DNA from: Diploptera punctata
Taxonomy: Eukaryota; Arthropoda; Insecta; Blattodea; Blaberidae
Reading direction: 5' to 3'
Assembly: GCA_030220185.1 (NCBI GenBank)
Contig: JASPKZ010003415.1
Coordinates: forward strand, 574,501 to 638,500
Length of the DNA: 64,000 bases
The notes below the pieces were generated by a model. It worked only from the letters and a program-made list of their open reading frames with translations. It searched no databases and was not told where the DNA came from. The translations under genes were made by a program, and so were the position numbers. How positions within the stretch are numbered: position 1 is the stretch's first letter; each line of letters begins with the position of its first letter. This document shows positions 54,101 to 64,000 of the stretch, in pieces.

Positions 54101-55035
54101 ATTATTATTATTAGTCGCTAAAAATTCAGTATCCTTAAAATTGTGCTTTAAGATTCTGAGCTTCGCAATTTACTTTGTAAATTCAATGGACAAAAGATAA
54201 AAAAGTATTTGAACTTTGCACTCGTTTAATATATAATGAAGCACTCTTCCTTCTAATTACAGCACTAAAATATAATTTATTTGTAATAAAATGTGAAAAG
54301 TAATTAGAGATTCCCAAAGAAATATACATAAACCCATCATCTCCTAAGCTTAAATTCTCATCATTTTAATCGCTATTAAGCCTTCAAAGTCTTCTTCTTG
54401 TGTCAGCTCTTGATACTTATTAAAAAGAAAGGAAATTCCTTCAGTTTCTGATCTCTATTTCTCTCTCTCTATGTCTGCAAATTCTGCTGCTTTTACTTGC
54501 TCGTTAGCTTGTATATTAGGCACGTAATGCTTACACATTGAATTTCTGCTCATTATAACTTACTACCAGTAATTTATTAGATCAGTAATAAAGATATAAG
54601 GACGTTGCTGTGTCGACCTTCCTTCTCTAACTCATTTCTCTGCTCGTTAACTTTGATGACGAAATACCAAGCAAGAGAGAGAAGCGGCTTCATTCTCCAA
54701 AGTGGACTCTCAAGACAGTATGACCTGATGAGATTCTTATTCCATATTGATTGAAACTCGACTTCTACAACAGTTTTGTTCTCATTCTAATTCTTCAGAT
54801 GAGATTAATTCCAGGTTAACACAATAATTTAACCCAAAACACTAGGAAGGATGAAATTTCACTCAACGTAATTTTTTTTAACTACAGGATATCCGCATAT
54901 TTTTCTTCTTCTTCGTTTTCTTCTTCTCTGTTGTACTTTGTCTCCCAATTATTTAGCCTCTCATTTCCGGCATTAATTTTCTAATTATAATTTAAACACA
55001 CGATCACAATAAAATATCTTGCTAAATATATCGCA
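54101..55035. other. No feature recognised
   Basis: Ordinary AT-rich sequence with a (TTC)-rich patch near 54900; no partner in the window. Confidence 0.35.
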
Positions 55036-55039
55036 ATGT

Positions 55040-55325
55040 AGGACATCTCATCACTCCACGTCATATACTATCTTCACTTTTCGCAACTGGAACTCCCTAC
55101 CCCAGGAAATCAGGGGCTGCCGGATGTTAGAATCATTTAAAAGAAATATAAATGTATATTTGCTCGAACTTTGACTTGATTATTATCCATGTAATGTGCG
55201 TAATACATGTACTGGTTATCGTTTTTCGTTTAATTCATTGTTTTACTACTGTTATTATTATTATTATTATTATATTATTATTATTATTATTATATTATTA
55301 TTATTATTATTATTATTATTAGTAT
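55040..55325 (+). mobile_element. CR1-like LINE 3' end with (ATT)n tail
   Basis: The frame reads FSNWNSLPQEIRGCRMLESF, KRNINVYLLEL, stop, then a UTR and (ATT)n at 55252-55321, the same C-terminus type as 2.26-2.46 kb (minus). Confidence 0.8.
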
Positions 55326-55327
55326 CA

Positions 55328-55703
55328 TCCACCGCTGTGGTCTCGAGGTAGCGTGCTGCCTTGTCAAGCAGCGGGCCCGGGTTCGAGCCCCGGTCGGGGC
55401 TGTTTTTCTGGGTGAGGTTTTTATCGGGGTTTTTCCTCACCTGTAATACAAATGTCAGGAAAACGTTAAGGCCCAAACGGTCCCCGAAATCATATGGCCA
55501 TCACACTTATCATTATCATCCTTACCATTATCATCATCATCCTTCACCGGTGTGGAAAGCAACGGGAAGCTACCACACCGGTGTGGAAAGCAACGGGAAG
55601 CTACCACACCTACACAATTCCCTAGTAAAGCTGCAAGCATAGCATGAAAATGCTATGATTGCAGTGAAGGATCTGCCTTCGGGCAGAATTACTATGGATG
55701 GAT
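55328..55703 (+). repeat. SINE-A copy with internal 32-bp duplication
   Basis: Complete SINE-A inserted next to an (ATT)n tract. CACCGGTGTGGAAAGCAACG and GGAAGCTACCACA occur twice in tandem (55545-55608), unlike other copies. (ATT)n follows at 55709-55763, then (TAAA)n at 55801-55840 and (TA)n at 55840-55853. Confidence 0.88.
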
Positions 55704-55715
55704 TATCATTAATAC

Positions 55716-55765
<50 letters not shown>

Positions 55766-55803
55766 TACATATCGTTTAACACATTTTGCTTCTTGTTTCC
55801 TAA

Positions 55804-55838
<35 letters not shown>

Positions 55839-55859
55839 ATATATATATATATATAATTT

Positions 55860-56270
55860 TTTAACGCATACTTTATTAAGTTTGGAGCATATAAATATAT
55901 GTTCTTGTTCTATTAATGGACTTGATAAGTGGCATTAATAGACGCCACTTCAGTGCTGTATATTTGAATATTCTTCAGATATGAGCTTCAAGATATTCAA
56001 GTTCAATCTTAGAGCAGAATAGCGTCTTTTCTTGTTTTTTGTTTTTTTTTTAAGTTTGTTGACCCTTGTGATTGTTGATTGTTTTTATGGAGTTTTTTTC
56101 TGGTTCTGATTTAGTTTTAATTATGATACTTAGTTCTGTCGGTGGAATTTCGTGCCTTTTTTTTGTTTCTAATTCAACAAAAAAAAATCATTCCCATTTG
56201 CAATGTTCTATTCGCTATAATGTCGTGTTTCGTTCATTGCATATACATTTTAGCAGCGATTTAAAGGAAA
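55860..56270. other. No feature recognised
   Basis: AT-rich, with T-runs. A plus-strand open stretch at 56072-56392 is not recognisable and runs into SINE-C sequence. Confidence 0.3.
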
Positions 56271-56274
56271 TATT

Positions 56275-56372
56275 GAAGGTTGAGAAAACCAGCATAATGG
56301 CTGGAGGACCATACATGCTGACCACATGTCACCCCTACACTGCCTGGATGATCGTCTACCTCTGTGGAGTTT
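56275..56372 (+). repeat. SINE-C fragment
   Basis: GGCTGGAGGACCATACATGC, TGACCACATGTCACCCCTAC and GATCGTCTACCTCTGTGGA. Confidence 0.65.
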
Positions 56373-56607
56373 TATATACGGAATATTCATAATACCTGAA
56401 TCGTCCTTTAGGGTTAGTAGTCGGGGTTCGACATGGCTCATATGTAACATAACTTCAGTTTTACCAATCTGAATCATTAATTGATTCCAAAGATTCAGAT
56501 TGAACTATTAACAGCTGGAGGTAGCGTTATTCAGATTACCCAACATTTCATTACGTTACCTTAAATCGTTCCTTAGACAATATGACATACAATTTTTCGG
56601 CTATTGA

Positions 56608-56905
56608 CTAGCCTCGTGGGCTAGTGGTCGGAGCTTCTGACTTCAGTTCATGGGGTCCAGAGTTCGATTCCCGGTCAGACTATAGCATTTTTCCTTAAAG
56701 AGAATTACATCTGTTGTCGCCCATGTTTGGATTTAGGTTAAGTTTAGGTTTAAGGACTCTTCTGGTACGTCATTATCATTCACCAACTATTATATCGTCG
56801 GGGTAAAGTCCCAAATTAAAAAGTGACTTACAATTCCGCCATGCCAGGAGAAAATACGAGGAAAACCATAAAGACAACCTCGTGGCATTGGTAAAAAATA
56901 GGTTA
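56608..56905 (+). repeat. SINE-D, full copy
   Basis: Head with A box CTCGTGGGCTAGTGGTCGGA and B box GAGTTCGATTCCCGG. The body includes GGTTTAAGGACTCTTCTGGT and TATATCGTCGGGGTAAAGT, and ends AATTCCGCCATGCCAGGAG. Confidence 0.8.
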
Positions 56906-57725
56906 TTTTAACATTGTTGATATACGCCTTTCATACTGGCATTAAATTATTAAAATGTATTAATGCAATTCACAGCAATGGATCCACTATAAATGTTATG
57001 AAACTAGTACACTCTAGCCAGCCAGGGGATATTTATAAATTGTTGTAAATAAAACAATTCTTGCATTTAAATCAATATTTAGGTTACTATGATATATTAC
57101 TGAACGTTGCATGTATTACATGCAGGTTGTGAAAAAAATATATCAAATAGGCCTACATTTTTGTATTTAGAAATGTCTAAGCAGGCATGTGCACTAGCTA
57201 CACAAATGAGAAAAATCAACTTACTTTTTTTTTTTAATTCTAGTGTAAAATATGCGTTGCTAGATTTCCATTCCTGACATACCATTTAATATTACAGCGG
57301 AATAGAGAGCAAACCGTACATGAAATTCCAAAAACATAAAATCTAATTAAATCTCTGGTTCCTTTCGGCATCAGCTGACGTCGTAAAAGGCTGCGGAAAT
57401 GCAAGTGAGAATATGAGTAAAGGGGAGCTACACAAAGATTTTCCAGCACACTTCTGATACATCCAGGTGAACATTTCGTGGATTAATAAATGCAAAGAGT
57501 GAGCCACTTGTTAACAAATTTTAGTTTGCTTGCTTATAGTAATTAAGAATTCAGTGAGCTTGTAATAATTTGTGAAAACAATAGACAGAGGTGAAAATTG
57601 GTTGGAGGGGAAAAGTGCGAATCGCAGCAAATATTATTCTCTACTTTTTTAAATATTTGAGTTCTGCATATTGCGGACAAAAGCTGCGTAATGAGCTATT
57701 TTTGTTATAAAAATTCTCTTACTGT
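56906..57725. other. No feature recognised
   Basis: No repeat partner or coding signal found. Confidence 0.3.
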
Positions 57726-59315
57726 GATAGTATATTATGATGCGAGGTTGGAAAGTGGTTTTTGGATAAGCGAGGAAAATGTTTATTTAGACTTTAGATA
57801 TTAGATTAGATTTATTTAGCCTGGTGGAGTTAAGGCCATGTGGTCTTCTCTTCCACTCACCAGGACAAACATATATTACATCAGAATATAACAATTTGAA
57901 TTAACTCTAAAATTAAATACTAAATAAAAATTTGATCAAAAAGATAATATCTATTATATTACGATCTATATTGCAACCAGTTAATGTTAGTTAAAATTAA
58001 GACTAAAACTAACAATAAAATGTATACAAGCAAAACATATTAAATTTTCCCTGTCTAATGTATATAAGAAACAAAGAATAATAATATGATATAGAAAACT
58101 AATTGTATGATTATACACTATTTAAAACAAAGCAAAAGAAAATATTTGTTAATCTTAATATTATTTTCATAAATAATTGAATTTATTAATGGTTAAAAGA
58201 ATACTATCAGTGAGGTGTATAAGTTAGTTTGTTATTAAATAATTATTTAGTTTGTTTGTGAAGGATGTTATAGTTTGACAGTCTCTGACATCGGGCGGAA
58301 GGGAATTTCATGTTTTGGCTAGTGAGACCGTAAAAGATAATGAATAGTATACAGTGTGATGAGGTGGGATATAAAGGACAATGTGCTGATGGGATCGAGT
58401 GTCAAGATTATGTGTGTCGGATAGTCTGATGAAGCGGCGTGATAAATAATTAGGCGATGATGTGTGAAGTATTTTATAGGGAAGGGATAGGGAATGGACA
58501 GTTCTACGATCTCTTAGACGAAGCCACGACAATTGTTCCAGGGACGGTATAACATGGTCAAATTTGTGAATACCACAAAATAAAATGTACGCAAGAATTA
58601 TGAACACGTTGAAGTCTTTGAGTGAAAATAATATTTAAGTCTGTAAAAAGAGTGTCACAATAATCAAAATGGGACATTGCAAGTGTTTCTACTAACATTT
58701 TCCTAAGAGAGAATGGCAGACAATTTCTTACGCGATTTAATGAATAAAAACCGAGCGAGCGATAGCGAGGTTTTTAATTTCCGAGATTTTGTAAAACACT
58801 TCCACAAATCTGTGTTGTACATTATGTTTTGCGTGATGATGTTTTCAAAATATAAATAATAGTAAAATAATAACATCTTTGATGGAAATATTTTCGTTCA
58901 TTATAAATAATAGATTAACGTTAAGAGTGTGGGTAATGTTTATCAGTTGAAACTACAGGAGACCGTGACACCAATCAGTTACTAAATGGCGGCAAGTACG
59001 TATTTATTGTTTTATATTGTTTCAAATAAAGTTCAGTTCATTTAAAATGCAGTGATTTGTTTCGTATAATGTATATTAACACTACCTTTTGGATACGTTT
59101 TGTATACATTTTATGAAGTATGCATACATGGCAGAGGTTTTACTTCCTACAAGTGGTTTGTAATATGTAATATTACAGTATAGTTATTTTATAACAGTAG
59201 CCTACAGTTATTTACGTTGGAAACACCGAAATGTAGAAAGTTGAACTTTCAATCATGGTCGCCATTGTTGTAAGTACAACAAAACGCACTATCGGGCAAA
59301 AATAAACTTACATTA
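57726..59315 (+). repeat. Repeat N, copy 2, split by a CR1-like LINE
   Basis: The left part 57726-57785 (GATGCGAGGTTGGAAAGTGG, GAGGAAAATGTTTA) and right part 58740-59315 (AAAACCGAGCGAGCGATAGC, CTAAATGGCGGCAAGTACGT, CGAAATGTAGAAAGTT) together match 61.40-62.01 kb. The interval between is LINE. Confidence 0.7.
57790..58738 (-). mobile_element. CR1-like LINE 3' part inserted in repeat N
   Basis: The minus frame at 58308-58607 reads LSWLRLRDRRTVHSLSLPYK, ILHTSSPNYLSRRFIRLSDT and ends PSFTVSLAKT-like text, followed by WNSLPPDVRDCQ in a shifted frame. The UTR (AAGGCCATGTGGTCTTCTCT) is the same as at 9.52-9.79 kb. The 3' end at 57790 has (AGATTT) repeats. Confidence 0.82.
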
Positions 59316-60195
59316 GGTATTACTTCGCCAACTCCGTTTAATGGGGAAACCGTGGTGCTAATTCTACGCGCCATATGGATGAATTGTGTACGGAACTATC
59401 ATCGATAGATATATTGTTTTTAGACAACATCATATTTAACGGGAATAAGACTGAATAAAGGAAAGATAATGTCAATAACTAAGAATTTCCATTACTTATT
59501 TATATAGTATGACAAAAAACATATATGGCCCTACCTAATCAGATGTTTACATTTGTCCATAATGTCGATACATATCCTTTATTTGCAATTTTTTACGGGC
59601 AGAATTTATGCTCCATTCTGACTCACTTGTAAATTCTGCAGTTATTTTTATCACATCCGCAATGCATAATGTGGGATACTTTGTTTGAAAACATTCAAAT
59701 AATTTGTTTTCTCCGCTTTTCAATTAGTTTCTTTTCCAGCGTTGAAGAAATTCTACAGAAAGCGGTAATTTTAAAAGAATAGAAGTCCCAACATAATTTG
59801 CATTGTGCCTGCATAAGAATTAAACAATCTAATGGTTATTTATATAAGCTAATAATATAATATTTATTATTTTTGTTTTATTTATTTCGAGTGTTAGAGA
59901 GCGAACTATATTCTCTTACACACTTAGAGATAAAACAGTTATTCAACCAATGTAAATAAATCATATATCTGGTTTGTAGACAATACAATTGGTCTTAGCT
60001 CGGAAGAGGTATATCAGCCGCGTATATTTCGTTCCTTATTTTTTTATTACATTAATTTTGCAAAATCTCCACGAGTATGAATGATCAATCTACAAAATAT
60101 CCGACTTTACTAAATGTCCTTTCGATAAACTTTACATTGTTACTAAGCCCACAAATTGAAACTCAAATTTATTTCATGCTATTTTCCATTTGAGT
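59316..60195. other. No feature recognised
   Basis: No signal beyond AT-rich sequence. Confidence 0.3.
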
Positions 60196-60199
60196 ATTT

Positions 60200-60735
60200 A
60201 ATACTTAAAAGGAGGAGGAAAATGGAACATTATAGAACCAAAAGGGATGTCAAAAATAAATTGAATAAATTCAGATACATGTGTGGAACAATTAAATTGT
60301 TTTATATACACGAGGAAAGAAACACAATTACAATTTTATAAGATTATGGCTGTTCCTGTGTTGTTACAGGTTTCGAAAATTGGACTTTGACTAAAAATCA
60401 CCTAAAAATATAGTCTGCAGAAATGAGTTTCCTCAGACCAGTTCCTGGATATACTTTACAAGATAAAAGAAGAGCAAATATATCAGGAATGATTTTACCA
60501 TATTCAGCTTAACAGACAAAACAAAAGACTACAAACAAAATTGGTTCGATCGCATTCATAGAATAGATCACAAACTTGTAACAAAAAAGTTATTCACATA
60601 TAAGCCAGAAGGGTATAGATGTATGAGACGGCCAAGAGCACGATGGAGAGATTGGGTTTCTACAAGAGATCGGAACGAACGTTTAGCAGTTCAATTCGTG
60701 AAGAAGAAGATGAAGGTGATGATGATGTAACCTTT
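60200..60735 (+). mobile_element. RTE-like LINE C-terminal half, decayed
   Basis: Frame pieces: DVKNKLNKFRYMCGTIKL, then MAVPVLLQ / ENWTLTKNHLK, EMSFLRPVPGYTLQDKRRAN, NWFDRIHRIDHKLVTKKLFT and MRRPRARWRDW. Stops and shifts throughout. The tail has (GAA)/(GAT) triplets at 60700-60727. Confidence 0.75.
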
Positions 60736-60774
60736 TACTGTAACATTCACAAAAACTATAGTAACATTTTTTTT

Positions 60775-61275
60775 CAGGTTTAAGGTCCCTCCTGGTGCTT
60801 CGTTACTATGTATCACCCATCATGTCATATAATAAAGAGACTGTGAACCATTGCATGCCGAAATCTACCTTGAATTTTTTCCCAAAGAAACTTTTTGATG
60901 TACGAAGGCTGTGTCCGAACAAATAACTGCCGCTTTTAAGTGCAAGGTACAGAAACAAAATCCTGCAACGGCAATCAACTGCTCGGAGAAGGACGTCTCT
61001 GCTTGTGTAAGAGAGGAGTGGTGTGAAGGGGACGCGGCGCGGACGGCAGATAGTAAGGGTTATCCATAATATCTAATTCATGAGTCGTATTATTTCCCTA
61101 AAGGTTAAATGCACTGGATTATAGTGCCTTGCATTTAAAGGCGGCATGTATTTTTTTGGACACGGACTGGATACATCACAACGCTTTTCTGGAAGAACAT
61201 GCAAGGAAGATTTCGGCATGTTCCTTTAAGTAAAGTAACTCCGCCAATGCCAGGAAACAACGACAGAAATGTGGT
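60775..61275 (+). repeat. SINE-D fragment, split by a MITE
   Basis: AGGTTTAAGGTCCCTCCTGG and CACCCATCATGTCATATAAT at 60778-60835 continue after the MITE at 61225 with TAAAGTAACTCCGCCAATGC and CAGGAAACAACGACA, the SINE-D end. Confidence 0.6.
60854..61220. mobile_element. MITE with long inverted arms
   Basis: The ends CATGCCGAAATCT (60854) and AGATTTCGGCATG (61220) are inverted. The arms extend about 105 bp with mismatches (GTGCAAGGTAC against AGTGCCTTGCA; GGCTGTGTCCG against TGGACACGGAC). The middle, 60955-61120, is GC-richer (GGGGACGCGGCGCGGACGGC). Confidence 0.7.
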
Positions 61276-61399
61276 GATAAAAAAACACCTTTGATCAACA
61301 TATCAATGCACACTGGTAAACTAAATTAATACATTTTCAAATTAATTATACATCATGAATAATTATTTTATCATCAGTACTTATTCCATTACAAATCTA

Positions 61400-62010
61400 A
61401 ATAAATAGTATATTACGATGTGGGCTTGGGAAGTGGTTTTTACGGAATCGAGGAAAAATATTTAAAAACCGAGCAATAGCCATGTTTTTAATTTCCGAGA
61501 TTCTGTAAAACACTTGACAAACGTGCGCTGTACATTATGTTTTGCGCGATGGTGTTTTCTAAATAATAAATTATAGTAAAATAATTACATCTTTGTTGGA
61601 AATATTTGCGTTCATTATAAAACATTGACTAACGTTAACAGTGTGTGCAATGCTCTTTAGTTGAAACAGGAGGCTGTGAGATCAATTTAGTGATAAAATG
61701 GCGGCAAGCACGTATTTATTGTTTTATATTGTTTCAAATAAATTTCAGTTAATTTAAAATGCAGTGATTTGTTTCGTATAATGTATATTAACACTATCTT
61801 TCGGATATTTTTTTGTATATACATTGTATGTTGTATACATAGAGGCCAGTGGTTTTACTTCCCACACGGTGTTTGTAATATGTAATATTACAGTATAGTT
61901 ATGTTTATTACAGCATAGTTATTTAAGCTGGCAATCCCGAAATGTAGGAAGTTTGAACTTTCAATCACGGTCGCCATTGCTGTAAGTACGATAAAACGCA
62001 CTATTGCGCA
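61400..62010 (+). repeat. Repeat N, copy 3 (uninterrupted)
   Basis: Starts about AGTATATTACGATGTGGGCT. Contains AAAATGGCGGCAAGCACGTA, TTCAGTTAATTTAAAATGCA and ATTCGGATATTTTT-like blocks, and ends near ACGCACTATTGCGCAAAG. No coding domain seen. Reference copy for the other two. Confidence 0.7.
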
Positions 62011-62085
62011 AAGAAAGCAATTATTTCATGATACAAAAATGTGCTGTTAAGAGATTTGATGTAATATGCATTTATTTTCCCATTA

Positions 62086-62631
62086 CACTGGTCTAAATGA
62101 CTTTTGTCTCATGAGTAGCAATAGTTGTACTTAATGTAGTTTTTTATCGTGTTTTTAAATATATATTCGGAATTTCTCCATCACACACACAGTTTTTTTA
62201 TTTCAATTTCAATTAATGGATTTAAATAATACATTTTAATAAACGTTTTCTCGTCCGTGTATCCATCATAAAATAAAACGGGGAACACTTTCATCAGGAG
62301 ATTTCAGCTGTGGAAAAGAGATATCAAGGCAAATGGAATCCTAATATGCTGGCCGATTATTATTCGACCATCAAGAGGGATGCTCCACAGGTGAAATATA
62401 GCAGAAAATTGTAATTTCTTACCTTTTAGGCGAGTTCGAATGTTCGAACATTGTGTAGTTACGAATGTAGAAATTATTAAAGTGTTTGAAAATATAAATT
62501 CCTGTCTCTCGGAAATCTTGCGTGATGGGGAAAACCCGATATATCTGAATTCGGGAGAAAAAAATAATATCAGAATCACATATTTTTCTTTCTGAGACAA
62601 AAAAAAAAGTTTCTCTTTTTGTTGCTCAGTG
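62086..62631 (-). mobile_element. CMC-like element, copy 3 (empty-site copy for Tc1)
   Basis: Minus orientation: the end CACTGGTC lies at 62086 with TTA before it, and CAGTG at 62627-62631 with TGA after it. Near 62.30-62.40 kb the sense strand encodes EKRYQGKWNPNMLADYYSTI-like text. The site corresponding to the Tc1 insertion is uninterrupted here. Confidence 0.65.
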
Positions 62632-62724
62632 TGATCAGTACTTATTTAAACGAATTTAATGTGTTCCATTGCTACAGGTTATAATGCATATGGCTGGCAA
62701 TACATTCATAAAAATAAGTTAATC

Positions 62725-62778
62725 TTCTTCTTCTTCGTCTCGGTTTAGACCTATTTACTAGCCTCTCCGGTTCCAAAT
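62725..62778 (-). mobile_element. RTE-like LINE family B terminal remnant
   Basis: The minus strand reads GGAACCGGAGAGGCTAGTAA then GGTCTAAACCGAGACGAAGA, the last 50 bp of family B with its (GAA)n tail (compare 3940-3990). Confidence 0.75.
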
Positions 62779-62833
62779 AAGTTAATAAAATTATTAAATG
62801 TTGTTGGTAATATTTTGGTTACGTTATTCTCTT

Positions 62834-63070
62834 AGTCCATCGCTGCGGTCTTGAAGGCACGGGTTCGATCTCCGTCGGAATAAGTTTCTTGGGTAAGGTT
62901 ATTTTTGGGGTTTTTCATCGCCTGTAAGACATCGCCCAAACGGTCCCAGAACATCATCTGGCCATAATTATCATACCCGCCTCATTAGATTAAGTTTGGT
63001 ATAAGGCTTCTCCTGGCGCATCATTGCCAACAAAATCACCTTTCATATCATCAGGACAGCGTAACCCTAC
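62834..63070 (+). repeat. Composite SINE: SINE-A head with SINE-D tail
   Basis: Head TCCATCGCTGCGGTCTTGAA, B box GGGTTCGATCTCC, then GGGGTTTTTCATCGCCTGTA (SINE-A). It then passes to TTAGATTAAGTTTGGTATAA, GGCTTCTCCTGGCGCATCAT and a SINE-D tail. Same arrangement as 25.95-26.28 kb. The head has a deletion of the GTAGCGTGCTGCC stretch. Confidence 0.6.
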
Positions 63071-63414
63071 CTATGTTTCTAGTAGTTTTAAGTTTTGGAC
63101 CATAATTTTAATGAGCATTAAGTATTGGACATTAAGATCCAGGATGGTAGCATTAATCTTTATTTTAAAATGTCACTGCTTCAAATTTAAAAATATTGAG
63201 TCAATCATGATTCAGGTTCTATGACGCTACTTCTGTTTATCTTTAAAAATTTATCGGCCTGGCTGCACATTTCTTGTTCTTCCAGTAGATTACTCAAACA
63301 ACATGTATTGCTATTTTAAATCACAAGAAAATTAAAATAATTAATAGATTTCTTATTCTCTGTTTTTTTCTTTTACTTTTTTTAATATGTTTACTTACTT
63401 TTTACAAAAAACAT

Positions 63415-63560
63415 GGCAGAACAAAGAGAGGAAGACCAAGATCTAAATGACAAGAAACATGTATTGAAAGGAATGAAAAGTAAAGAATTGAATTTTGAAG
63501 TAGCATTGAATATAAATAAGCGAAAACTAGGAATGGTAAAGCAGCAAAATGCGTAAGGAC
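63415..63560 (+). mobile_element. Possible LINE tail remnant
   Basis: NKRGRPRSK in a shifted frame (AGAGAGGAAGACCAAGATC) followed by VALNINKRKLGM resembles the GRPRxxW end of LINE proteins. Very short. Confidence 0.35.
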
Positions 63561-64000
63561 CCTTTCTATATTTCTTATGTTACTATTTACTTTTCACACA
63601 AGCATAAGATACACATTTACCGTCAGATCCAAGGTGAAGATTTAATATTTCTTACCCAGACGGGAATCCAAATTGCTCCCCGGAGAGAGAGGATATGGGC
63701 TCTAATGTACACACCCCGGCGACAGTAAGCTACTGGTGCTGAAGAGAAGGACAAGAATGAGATATTAAAGATTTGAGTTCCCCAAATCGTAGTGTGGATG
63801 AGAGAATATATTTTTAGTGAATTTATACCCACCAATTTCTGCTACTCTAGAAAGATATAGAATAAAAACTAAAAAAATATATTGCAATGCAGTTTGTTGT
63901 AAAACATAGATAAAATCAACAAGTTTGTATGGTAATCAGTGAATTTCCACATGTGCACCTCTGGTTTCAAGGTTCGTGGGACAAATCCGGTTAGGGTAGA
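63561..64000. other. No feature recognised
   Basis: The stretch near 63660-63740 is GC-richer and might be SINE-like on the minus strand (GATTCCCGTCTGGG), but no A box was found. Confidence 0.3.

Noticed and set aside
58308..58607. Host gene exon
   Set aside because: Text matches the C-terminus of CR1/Jockey-like reverse transcriptases and has the family's 3' UTR below it.

Overview
Most likely an insect nuclear genome, probably a cockroach (Blattodea, Periplaneta-like). This is inferred from the AT-rich, repeat-saturated sequence, from RTE-type LINE reverse transcriptases ending in the GHVARM/GRPRMRWE tail seen in cockroach gene predictions, from several tRNA-headed SINE families, and from a degenerate array related to the insect telomere repeat (CCTAA on this strand). 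No host protein-coding gene, rRNA or CRISPR could be supported. The window reads as a transposable-element graveyard of nested insertions.

Layout. 0-9 kb: a SINE/LINE chimera, a CR1-like LINE end, an RTE copy split by a second LINE, and a pogo/Tigger relic carrying a small hammerhead-like insertion. 9-15 kb: a Helitron-like element, foldback elements and a large inverted repeat around a (CTAT)n tract. 15-26 kb: the best RTE-like LINE ORF (15.4-16.7 kb), a second, longer but decayed RTE copy (17.2-19.5 kb), a complete hAT transposon with an exact 8-bp target duplication (19.6-22.4 kb) and many LINE tails. 26-33 kb: SINEs, a CMC-like element containing a nearly intact Tc1 transposon, and a mariner-like element with long terminal repeats interrupted by a 0.73-kb element. 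33-42 kb: LINE fragments, a second CMC copy, SINEs, a second pogo/Tigger relic carrying a Harbinger-type MITE, and an inverted Helitron-like element. 43-45 kb: a CR1-like reverse transcriptase split by a foldback element with hammerhead ribozyme cores, then by a SINE. 47.6-51 kb: Helitron-like elements, one enclosing a 1.3-kb degenerate telomere-like array. 51-55 kb: a cluster of the same element that interrupts the mariner. 55-64 kb: SINEs, CR1 tails, a roughly 610-bp repeat (three copies in the window), a third CMC copy and LINE remnants.

The strongest evidence comes from target-site duplications, from paralogous empty sites within the window, and from reading frames that resume across insertions. 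SINE family letters (A-E) and repeat letters (H, J, K, N) are local labels only. Ends given as exact rest on duplications or terminal repeats; the others are accurate to about 10-30 bp. All homology statements are by eye.
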